A stretch of 64,000 nt of DNA from Hibiscus mutabilis (Eukaryota > Streptophyta > Magnoliopsida > Malvales > Malvaceae): the NCBI GenBank assembly GCA_019671005.1, contig CM033745.1:41895834-41959833 (forward strand), read 5' to 3'. Of the stretch, positions 22,801-33,195 are shown piece by piece; the stretch's first letter is position 1; every line of letters starts with the position of its first letter. Position numbers and translations under genes: made by a program. The notes beneath the pieces were generated by a model that was not told the DNA's origin, did no database searches, and saw only the letters and a list, made by a program, of their open reading frames with translations.

Positions 22801-23965
22801 TTTAAAAAATCAAATAGAATAATTTAACTATCGATTTAGAGTTTAAAGAAAATATAATTTTCTTCTCTAAATTTAATATACTTAATAACTCTAAATTATT
22901 GCCATATATTTAATTTTTAGATTTAAACATTATGGACATGTTTGGTAAATAACGATTTGAACTAAAAATAGAGGTTTGAGCTAATATTAGAGGTTTGATC
23001 AGTTAAATCCGCTAATTTAAATGTTTGGTGAATAGCGGATTGGAGTAAAACCTCTAATTTTGAAAAAGCTGCTAATAGGAGCTTTTTAAAATTAACGGTT
23101 TGACATGATAGTTATAAAGACTATTTTACCCTCAACAATTATCAAAAACCTTCAAATAACCTAAATTTAACCTTTTCTATTTTAATTTTTTACTCTTATG
23201 TATTTATATTGTGACATTTGTAAAGTAATACTTTTTATTTTTTATTTTATTCTCACACATTTATAATTTTATTTAAATTTAATAATTAATTAAATTATAT
23301 TAAAAATAATTATATAAATAATAAAGTAATATATAAATCCTTCAAATATGCTTATTATTGTTATATTTAAAAAATATTTTTATAATCTAATTAATATTAA
23401 TACATACAAAATATTTTTTTGAACAATAATAGATATAAAATATTGATAACTAAATCATGTCATTATATGTCATTTTGCTTGTTTAAATAATCATACAGCT
23501 ATCAGTTAATTTTACTAAACACTTTTATACAATTAACCGATACAATCCGCTAGTCAAATCAGCTAATGCAATCAGCTATCAGCTAATGTAATCCGCTATC
23601 AGCTATCCGCTAATTGCCAAATGGCCTATAACATAAAATTATATATTTAAGGAAAATTCTAGAATAGGAAGAAAGGAGTGTAGAGTTTATGGAGGATGAA
23701 GAATTTAATACTAATATTTTATATTAAAGATTTAGAAAATACAAGAAAATAATAAGATGAAAGGATTATTCAACTCAAATTTTAACTTTATTTTGAAATA
23801 CGGTTAATTGCATGTTGAGTTCTTGAAATTTTTAATATTTATTTAAAGTCATTAAAAAAACAAAGATGTGTAGTGTTAGTAATGTGTAACAATATGTGTA
23901 GCTGGTTCTAAACTCATCCTATTTTCAATTTAAAAATTAAATTACGTTGACATTTGATCTCTGGT
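22800..23965 (+). repeat. Dispersed repeat X, copy 2, with an internal MITE
   Basis: Collinear with 16935-17715 and with the flanks of Pack-MULE 1 (14225-14292 plus 15475-15530). It therefore shows the pre-insertion arrangement of that MULE. At 22933-23626 it is itself interrupted by a separate element. Confidence 0.65.
22933..23626. mobile_element. MITE-like element, about 0.7 kb
   Basis: The left end GGACATGTTTGGTAAATA mirrors the right end ...TTGCCAAATGGCC, with TAT on both sides. Sub-terminal phrases 'tttggtgaatagcggatt' at the left and repeated 'agctatcagctaatg' / 'atccgctatcagc' at the right recur several times. The ends recall PIF/Harbinger or hAT MITEs, but the superfamily is undecided. 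There is no coding sequence. Confidence 0.6.
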
Positions 23966-24636
23966 GTATAGATATGACTATTGGCGTAAGTAATGTTATA
24001 AGAGTGGCCTACCATAAAAAGATCGAAAAGGATGATAATGATGGTAGAACAAAAAAACATGTGATTAATGGGTAAAGTGTAACAAACAAGTTAGTAATGT
24101 TGTGAGAATTAATTAGGGGAGGTTAACTCAATTAAAATTGAAAAAAGATGATAGAAAAAAAAAATGGAACAATAACCCCACCCTTCACCATTAATTATTT
24201 AGGAATGCTTGGTGGTAGGATTTGCTATTGAGATTGAGAGGTCGGTGAGTTTTGAATCTTGTTTGCAGGCGTCCTCAATTTGATTAGTTTTGCATTAGGC
24301 AATTTTTAGACTTGAGAATAATAATACTTTCTACCTACTTGATTTATTAATCATTCAATAAATAATAAATATTTAATTGTGATGTTGATCGATAAATAAA
24401 TTAATAATAATTTCTAGGGATCATACGCATAATAACCACTTTGTTGTTACAAAATTTGTAGCCGCTTTGATAGAATAAATCCCCAAATTTTATATTCTTC
24501 AAACCCGGATATCCTCTAAAAATGAAAATTCGTCAAATTTTCTCATACTCTCCAACATTGAATCAACTTCATCTATTCCATTGAAATTAATATTTTGTAA
24601 TATTCTAATATGATTTTTAAAAATAAATATCGATCG
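23966..24636. other. AT-rich DNA, no gene
   Basis: 24090-24145 matches 15731-15780. Nothing else was recognised. The last 16 bases are one copy of the target duplication of the next element. Confidence 0.4.
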
Positions 24637-25277
24637 GACACTTTCTTAACCCTAATTTCCTCTGCAAATCCAAGTGCAGCGCCGCAACTCCTTTACCTTC
24701 TCCCTCTTAATCGGTGATTGATCATTAATCTTAGTATTAGTTGTCGACCACCGAATTTTTATTTTTCTTATTTTTATATTTTAATAAGAATTTCTGTCTT
24801 TGTGGCACGCGTTTTTTCTGTCCTTGTGATATATTTTTTCTTTTGTTTCGTGCTTCGTTTCATCTATCATTGTTGCATGATTCTAACATACCTTGGCGGC
24901 CGGTTGGTACTCATACAAAGATCTTCACGACGCTAATCTCTGATTTTAATTATGTCAGTGGTCTTAAAAAGATGAATACCCACTCGGTTGATAGTTGGTT
25001 GCCGATGTAATCAGACCTAGGTAGCTTAGCAATATGCCTGACAGCTTGGTTTGCTCACCACTCCTTTTTCACCATTTTAAAGCGTTTTGTTTGGATAGAG
25101 ACAAGGAGATTCATGAAGGTTTCTGAATTTTGGTGTACTAATCTCGACAAAAGTGTCTGCTTTTCTTTACACCATTGTAAAAGATTTTTAGTGAATTTGT
25201 CCCATTTTTCTCTTCTTGATGTATTGTATTGTATTACCTTTTATTATTTTAATAAAATTCAGATGTCATTGTTAAAA
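24637..25277 (+). mobile_element. Retroposed insert with 16-bp target-site duplication
   Basis: AAATAAATATCGATCG occurs immediately before (24621-24636) and after (25278-25293) this 641-bp segment. The segment ends 'aataaaattcagatgtcattg' plus a short A tract, which is a LINE-style 3' tail. The start (cttaaccctaatttcctctg) looks like a gene or element 5' leader. An open frame of 89 codons (24741-25010) is not recognisable. It is either a 5'-truncated LINE, a SINE-like unit or a chimeric retrocopy. Confidence 0.75.
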
Positions 25278-25293
25278 AAATAAATATCGATCG

Positions 25294-28200
25294 AAAAGTA
25301 ACGCATCTTCTAATCAAATGTACTTTGCACACAAAAAGGAAGAATCACATGAGCAAGCAAAGCCATATTCATACATATAAAAAAATGGTATTTTATACAA
25401 CAATAGCATGCCCCAATCGTTCTTCTCAAGCACATATATACTTGAAACAACGAGAATCCATCTTTTTGAATTAGATTTAGGTATTAAAATTATTTTTTAA
25501 ATATTTCGGGATGAGTTGGATAAAGGTCAAGATTTTTTTGATTAGATTTAAGTATTATAATTCTAAAAATAATTGAAGTTTCGAATTATAAACTTGTTCT
25601 ATTGTTATCTTTATTTTTTTTGATTAAATAGAAATTACATTCTCATACTGGGATTTCAACTCATATAAGATGAGACAATATGAACATTTTTAACTACTAG
25701 ACCAATAAGTGAATCTCTTTATCTCTAATTTTTTTAAGTATCAAGTACAATGTAATATCTGAAAAATCCTTTATTGTTTTTATTCTGAAGTTGGTCTGTA
25801 CTGGGTTTCTATATACCATTTGGGAGGAGTGAAATATGAGGTTATTTCAGAATCATAGTGCAGCTGAAATTTTGGGCTTAATTCGGGACATAGTAAAAAT
25901 CAAATTATATGACAAGTGTATAGATATACATGATTTGGTTAATTATTTTCTTTATATAGCATGGGATATCCACGAGTGAATATTTGTTTTATTAGGACGC
26001 TCTTATACATTCTAACATTTTGTTTATTTTGGTTATAATACACATATTTTATTCAAAAAAATATCTGAAAATTAGTTATTCAATCATTGCAATGACAAAA
26101 AAATATTTCAATCTTAATAATTCAACATACATGTTGAACTATACAACCCTTTTTATTTTAAGCATTAGGATTTAATGTGTAAAATTTAATTTTTTTAATG
26201 TTTTTTAATATTAAAACATAAAAAATAGTATCGAAAAAAGATTAGAGAATTTTTGTCCAATATTGGGCGGTAAGCCCTACAAGACAGAAATAGAAGTTAT
26301 TCGAAAATCAATTAAAGCATCAAAAATCACGTAATCTGATGCTAATCAAATTTAGGATGCCTGCAAGACAGAAATTGAAATTATTGCGACTCTGCAATAT
26401 GAAATTATTGACGAATAGAGAATTGCATTAACTATGGGTAAACTACATGGAATATACTTTAATATTTTTATTGAAAATATTATTGAACTATAAATAATAA
26501 TATTATACCACAAAATTTTATCTTTAATCCAAGTACTTCACCGTTAAACTGTAACGGTCTGTTAAATTTAAAATGATGTCATTTTAGTATAGTTACTTTA
26601 ATGCCTAAATTATCTATTTTCATTAAATTCATAGTAACACCATTTAAATTTTCATTAGAAGACTCTCTTACTATGTTTTTAAAGAATTTGTCAAGTGATC
26701 CCTTTTGTAATTCTATTAACTCATTTTTTTTTTTTTTTTTTTTTCTTTTTTCACTATCAGACAAATATTTTTTAGGCGACATTATATGACAATACAAATA
26801 ATGTAGAAAAAAAACAATAGTACATGTTAAGTGAGAAGATTCTCGGCCGAAGTATTTATATACCTAATCCGTAACACTGCGGTGACTAAACTCTAAAACA
26901 ATAGCACCTATGAACACATTAAAAGAATAATAGGCATTTCAATTATTACATCTTAAAAACTACCAAATATTGAAAGATCGAAGCTTTTAATTTCCTTCCA
27001 TTCAGCTGGAACAAAAATTTGGTAGTTTCAATGCAAATTTTTTAATACAAATTTGCACTTAATTATTTTATTTAGAGAGCCAATTTATTACTCAATGTTT
27101 CATGTTCCACTTAACAATTGAAATAGGATTTTATTACTTCAAAACTCATTACCAAAAGAGGCAAAAACCATCATTCAAACCAAATAACCTTTAAAAAAAA
27201 CTAAACCGAGCAACTATCATAGTACCTTTCTTTAATCAAACGAAAGTATAATTCAATAAAATATATTTTCATAATAAACCCAACAATTTGGTGCCGATAA
27301 ATATAATGAATACACAACAAAAACAATCAAAAGTTAAAACCCCGCACAAAAAATAAATCCCAACAATCAAAAGTTAATAAAATTTTTCATTGATATGGAA
27401 AATCGGGAAATAGATTTGGTGAATTGATAGTGGGAACTTAGAAATATGGGAGTTTAACAATTTAATTGGACTTTCTTTTGGATTTTGGAAAGGGAATATT
27501 TAATTAGTGTTTTATGAGAAGTGGAATCATTATTAACATTGATATAAAAATCTAATAATGACAATTGGCATGTTAATAAATTAATGGGCCTCATTATTTT
27601 ACTTGACAGTTTTTTTAATTTATTATCAGAAAATAAGAGAATATTATGCTAAGAATTTTTTAAAATTTAGGGGCTTAGGGCCAACCCTGATCCCAAATGG
27701 CGACTGGTATAGATTCATCTGTAAGAAAACAACCAGTGGTCTGTCAACGTCTTTCTTAAACATAAATGGCATCGATTTGCAGATACTCGAATTTTCAATT
27801 CTGTTAGGCTACTTTGTTGTGAACCGTCCAATAAATTATTTCAATTGTCGGAAAATAATAACAATGGGATGAGTCTCAATCTAACGACCACCCCTTTCTA
27901 CTACTCTGAATATGATAATGTAATTTGGTCACCAAGTTGCGGTAATGTGGTTATCGTTTTCGACAACGTAAGAGATACTTTTATAAGCGGATGTTTGCAA
28001 CCAAGTTGTGCGACGTCTAATGAGAATTGTGGTTTATTTTGTGTTATTTTGAATGGTCTGTGTTATTTTGTGTTATGTTCTACTTTAGGGGATATTGTGG
28101 TTTTAGAGCAATTTTGTCAAATGAGTACTTTAGGTCTGGTTTATTGCTGGTACGATTTATTTTTCTCTTTGTGTGTGTTATATCCCTGCTCCCTTCCCCT

Positions 28201-28314
28201 ATTTTCGGTCAATGCATTTTTCTCAGTTGCTGAGAAATGACCTGTGATTTTTCCTTCCTCTTTTCTTTTCTTCTGTTATTTACCTTTAGCAATTACAATA
28301 TTTCTATTTTGCAG
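25294..28314. other. AT-rich intergenic DNA
   Basis: No gene was recognised. A tRNA-like pair of boxes lies in reverse orientation at about 25650-25725. 26433-26600 starts 'gggtaaactacatgg' and looks like one end of a Mutator-type element. A T tract of about 20 lies near 26728-26747. 'aggggcttagggccaaccctg' at about 27668-27688 looks like a hAT/CACTA terminus. Open frames at 27603-28240 are low in information and T/G-rich. Confidence 0.4.
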
Positions 28315-29661
28315 GTTAGAAGGGGTGTTGGTGCATCTAATAATGAAATTCTTGTCTCTACCAAGCTTTTTAATGATGAACTCACTCTAGATAACATCAA
28401 CAAGTCAGTCCTTGTAAATATTTTGTATTTGAAACCATTTGACTAATTTATTTAATTGAATTGTTAATTACTGAATTTGTATGATTTTATCATATTTGTT
28501 GTATTTTCCCTCTACCAAGCCTCGATTGGTAAATATGTGCAAATACATGGGAATCAGCCCTTTTGAAACATGTGTATTTGTGTTATATGCTTCAAAAGAG
28601 ACTCCAAAGGTAAAATGTGTTTATCCAATATGAATTAAATTAATTGTTGTGTAACTCGTTTTGGTAGAACATAACTGTGAAGTTGGGTGCATGCAAGAAG
28701 AGTGAATGGACAACATAAGACTGTTTCTTGAACTTGTTTCTTGTTGTGGTTGTCTGGGTGGTTTATTTTTTCTGAATATTTCTTGTTGTGAACGGAATAT
28801 ATCAATGAAGATGTTTTATATAATTTCCATATGAATAACCTCCACTACTGTGGCTTGTTTACTACTTTAGGTCTCCTATGGGGATCAATTGAAACTTCTT
28901 GTTGTGAAGGAGTTTAGTATAATCTTATGGCCTGCAAATAGAGGCCTTTACTCTTGAAATTTTTCGCTTAGCTTAAAAACCCCAAAAGCAACTTTCCAGG
29001 TGCTTGGTCTTATTAATTTCGTTGATTGTTTTAGATTGGTACCTTCGTAGAAGGAGGATGAGAAAGAAGATGAAGAGCCGACAAGGATGAAGAAATCTAA
29101 AGCTAGACAAGAGGATGTGGCATTAAAAGTGAAGACTATTCCAACTCAATGGCCAGAGAAGCAAAAGAATAGGCTATAGCAATTAGCAAAGCAAGAGCAT
29201 TGTAAAAAACAAGAGACCAACTTTGTGAAATCAGTCGTGCATTGTCTGTTTTAGCTTCAACATCTGTAAGGAATTGATTTTAATATCTTTTTCTGTTGAT
29301 TCCATTCTTCTATTGTTATATTCAAATAGATTTACGCTTGCAATGTAGATTGGACTTCACTTTGTCTCTGATATGCGGTCTATGAGCAGAGAGCGTGTAG
29401 AGTTACTTGGTCTTGTCAATAAGGACGTATGTTATAAACTTTGATATTCTTTTATTTGGTTAGTCCAAAGAACTGCATGGGCATCATGTCAACATATTAT
29501 TTTAGGGTTAGATTAATAGATAAGACATAGTACTTGTGCAATGTCATTTTCTCATTCAGTTGGTATTGGATGATACGATCCAAAATTTTGCTACTCAATC
29601 TTGAGAAGAAAATAGATGATGTAGATGCAAAAATCGGTGATGGATTGCGAGTACTTGATAG
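28315..29661 (+). pseudogene. LETM1-like mitochondrial inner-membrane protein, pseudogene
   Basis: Five exon-like blocks match plant LETM1 in order. 28315-28403 reads KLFNDELTLDNIN. 28520-28609 reads RLVNMCKYMGISPF, then breaks by a 1-base deletion. About 29050-29266 reads ARQEDVALKVKTIPT, has a TAG, shifts frame and ends ISRALSVLASTS. About 29349-29426 reads SRERVELLGLVNKD. About 29570-29661 reads KKIDDVDAKIGDGLRVLD. GT-AG borders survive, so this is a duplicated unprocessed copy. The exon between VNMCKYMG and the acidic linker, the EF-hand-like end and the whole N-terminal half are missing. LETM1 works in cation/proton exchange and mitochondrial homeostasis; this copy cannot. Confidence 0.82.
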
Positions 29662-29750
29662 GTAAAAATTTGTTTTGGATTCTTTCCTTTTTCTTATTTT
29701 TGGCTACGTATAATCTGAATAGTTTCTTCTGTAATTAGTTTTAGTGTTTT

Positions 29751-30140
29751 TGTTGTAATTAGCTAGTGACCAATGAGTGCAGCTAGGTATATATGTGTTG
29801 CACCTTTTTCTATAGGTGACGGTTAGAGCAGTTAGAGAGAGGGTTAGGTTGTTTGTTAAAAAACCGTCTACTCAACAGTCTCTATACTAGTCAGCAATTG
29901 TATAAATGTGTTGGTCTATGTTTTAGAGATATTACGACAATTAATCAATAAAATTTCAAAGAGTATCGTCTCCCTTTCCCTCACTCGACTTCATATTTTA
30001 CAGCTAGTGTTCTTGAACATTGAACCTTAACATGGTATTAGTTGCTAAAGATGACGCCGGTTCTCTTCTGTTGCCGTCTGCCGAATCTGGTTCATCTAAG
30101 TTCGTTTACTCATCCAATGTCAATTGATGCTACCACCAGC
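29751..30140 (+). mobile_element. Copia LTR with primer-binding site, truncated
   Basis: TGTTGTAATTAGC at 29751 to ...CCTTAACA at 30032 has the size and style of a copia LTR. It is followed directly by TGGTATTAGTTGC, a decayed initiator-Met PBS (TGGTATCAGAGC). A short leader follows with the phrase 'catccaatgtcaattgatgct', typical of copia gag starts. Everything downstream is lost: a LINE tail begins at about 30140. Confidence 0.6.
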
Positions 30141-30148
30141 TATTTGAA

Positions 30149-30975
30149 ATGGGCAATTTTTATCCCGTTGTCCATGATGATGTGTGGAGTTTTGTATGGT
30201 CAGGTTTAGCTCCCCCAAAGGTGGAAGCTTTCACCTGGAAAGCTGTCCTTGGTCGATTACCCACCAAGCTGGAACTTCAAAAACGAGGTTGTCTCTCTCA
30301 AGTTTCTATCCTTTGTCCACTGTGCAACCTAGTCCCTGAATCAATCGATCATTTGCTTTGTCAATGTCACATTGTGTGGCTTATTTGGCAGAAATGGTAT
30401 TTCATGTGGGGGATCAATATGGTTTTACTGGACTCCATTCGCGGTTTGTTGCATTCTTGGTTCTCTCTCTCCCCGCCACGACTACTCAATAAGGTATGGC
30501 ATCTGAGCTTCTTTTGCATCTTGTGGTCCTGCTAGTTATATAGAAATGAGATGGCTTACAAACCCTCATCAATGCCCTGCTATTTTCAAAGATTTAATCC
30601 TGCTATGCCTGAAGGAATGCGACACCTTCTCCTGGATTATTCAACAGATACCTAGAGAAAGAAACACCTTGGCGGACGACTTGGCTAAGAAGGGCATTTC
30701 CAGGACAAAGGATCGGTATTTTACAGTACGAAATTAATGCTTCTGGTAATCTTAAGATGGGGATGGCTTTCATGCTTGAATTTGAGATTGTTGTGGTTTT
30801 GTAAGTAAGCTTGTAACTGTGTGTTATTTAAGGTTAACTGAGACTAGAAGCATGTTTGTCCATAAGCCATTAATCGTTGCGCTCTTCTTCCTCAATTAGG
30901 CTTAGGGAATTTTTTTAACGAGGCGTGATTATGGCTTTTAATCCAATAAATCCATTCCTTTCCAAAAAAAAAAGA
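30149..30975 (+). pseudogene. LINE tail: zinc-binding RT domain, RNase H end and 3' UTR
   Basis: 30149-30535 reads WSFVWSGLAPPKVEAFTWKA...CPLC...IDHLLCQC, the zf-RVT zinc-binding region after plant LINE reverse transcriptases. 30546-30737 reads IIQQIPRERNTLADDLAKKG, the end of the RNase H domain. They are separated by a stop, and the start of RNase H is missing. The 3' UTR ends 'tttttttaacgaggcgtg...aataaatcc' plus an A tract at about 30966-30974. A 5'-truncated, inactive insertion. Confidence 0.8.
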
Positions 30976-31269
30976 ACAACTTAGATAGCTGCTTTAATCA
31001 ATTTGACAATTTCAAAAGCTATTAACTAATAGTAATCAATTTCCAAACCACATTGTATGTATTAATTAATAATAATCAATAAATAAACACACTTTCATGT
31101 TTAAATTAATATTTAATTTGGACAAAAAATTGCATTCAACTTAAAACGTGTTCTACTTTTATTACTACTACCAATTTGTATTACCACAAGCAATAATCGT
31201 GTGTACACTTTTATTCGAAATCTTTCGAATGTAATGAGAAAATAAATTCAAGCAGCTAATTCAAAATTG

Positions 31270-31560
31270 CTAGTGTAAGGCTCCACTATCCATAACTGCA
31301 GCAGGAGGCTCCAAGAATCTGCAATAGCCGAAATGCACCTCCCACGCCATTTTAGCCAATTTATCAGCAACAAAATTACCTTCTCGCTTAACATAGCTAA
31401 ATCGAATCAACCAATTCCTCCTTCCCATCATAGCTGCTAAATGTGGTAACAACGAAGTGCCAATGTTATGCGAGTTAGCATGCACATTATAGGCTTCCCT
31501 ACTATCTGTCTCCATAATCGTATGCACACTAATAGAGCAGTTACGAAAACCATAAAAACA
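31270..31560 (-). pseudogene. LINE RNase H fragment, minus strand
   Basis: Minus-strand frame 31527-31270 reads IMETDSREAYNV...WLIRFSYVKREGNFVADKLAKM, the second half of the RNase H-like domain (D of METDS, and N..AD near the end). It faces the LINE tail at 30149-30975 but belongs to another copy. There is no upstream RT. Confidence 0.72.
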
Positions 31561-33105
31561 AATACATTGTCAATTATCAATTCATTCCTAAATTAACTGG
31601 CACATTTGTCCTATATTGAATCTATAAAATAGCATAGCTTAATCCAATTTTTTTTCTAACTATTTAGAGAATATTCAACTTACCTTAATACCATGTTACC
31701 AAAACAAGCAATACCCAGAAAGTTGCTATTTTATTCTAGATTAAAATTTGCTATAAACGCACAAACTACACAAATGCACAGTACAGTCCATGGCTATTGT
31801 TTTCTGCATTTTTCAGCGTCCATTCGCCCAACATAACATCACATGAAACGTAGAAGAACTAGCAGAGTAACAATTCACAATACAAGCAGTACACTATTCT
31901 GGGCAGTTAATTGCTGGGAATTCAGTCCTTAAACGAGCTCCTAATGATTAGCAAACAGGGCAGTTGGTTGAACTCAATTCCAACAGCTACCTATTACACA
32001 TTTACACACTTTTTTTTAGCAAGAAGACCAAGGTTTACACTACCCAAATATTAGGACCATTGTCCATTGTTTCCTAGTAATTCGGCTACTAAATTTCGGT
32101 TTAAAATTGAGAGGGATCTAAAAAGTATTTAAACCAAAATATTAAAGCCAAACAAACTATAACTTTAGCGGTTCATATCAAAATATTAGCCTTTTCAAAC
32201 GTATATAGATTAAAATGTTTCTTTTTTATAACGTCTAAAATGAACATTTAGATACATATAAGGACTTGTAGTAGACTTTTAACCAAAAATATTATAATCA
32301 TTCAATAAGATACATGTAAATATAATATTTATAATTATTTTCACAATTTTGAAACATTGTATTAGGATACATATTTTTACTCATATAAGGGATTTCTTGG
32401 GCATAAATTATATTTTTTTGTTGTAATCCAGAGTCCAAACTACACTATCAAACTAAACTTTCACACAAAGAAGCACTCAAACAAATTGACTGGTATTGTT
32501 GCTGATGATATGGAATTGACTCATCTTGAACAAAAGGTTGAAAGCCCTCAAAACTAATAAATTAATCGAATGGAACAAATTTAACATTAACTTGTAGCTC
32601 TTCTATTCAAATTCAAGTGGGAATCTGGGCCTAGGCCTACTTAAGACATGGCCCACTCCATGCACAAAAAAGTTGTTTTATACATAATAATATATAATGA
32701 GTTTTGGATAAGTAAGAAAAAAATGGAAAAATGGGTAACGGCAGAAAAATGGGTTTAAGGAGAAAGATGGATGAAAAGGTAAAAAATTAACTATTTTAAT
32801 TTATTTTAAGTGGAAAAATGCCACGTCATAACATCATTAGTAACTTTAACGGCATAGTGATTAAAATAGGAGTAAAGTCAAAGTTGAATTATTAAATTAT
32901 ATATTTTAAAAATTGAGTGATCAAAATAGGAGTGAGAAAATAGTTAAGTGATGAGTGGTGTAATTTACTCTTTGGTTTAAATTGAGCTTGAGGTTTAAAA
33001 GTGAAACTCATTGATCTCGGTCTGAGTTTCGAGTCTTGAATTTCAAGCTTCTTATAGCTTAAGTTCAGCCGTATTATATCCAGCGTAACGTGAGTGATCA
33101 CATTG
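31561..33105. other. AT-rich intergenic DNA
   Basis: 32810-32970 ('ccacgtcataacatcat...ggtgtaatttactc') looks like a single Mutator-type inverted-repeat end; the opposite end was not found. About 32520-32590 has a coding-like look (gacatcttgaacaaaaggtt) but no recognised product. Confidence 0.35.
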
Positions 33106-33195
33106 ATGATGACCACTGAATTGCTATCAATGCAAGAGGAGCTGAAGCAAGCAAGGAAGGCATTTGAGGTTGATGAAGAAAACTGGGTACATTAG
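33106..33195 (+). pseudogene. Possible coding fragment (coiled-coil-like, 29 codons)
   Basis: The frame reads MMTTELLSMQEELKQARKAF then EVDEENWVH-stop. The composition is charged, helical and gene-like, unlike its AT-rich surroundings, so it may be an exon remnant of a host gene. I do not recognise the family and see no connecting exons. A chance open frame is possible. Confidence 0.25.

Noticed and set aside
27603..28240. Upstream exons of the LETM1-like pseudogene
   Set aside because: The frames do not resemble LETM1 and are T/G-rich; only blocks from 28315 onward match.
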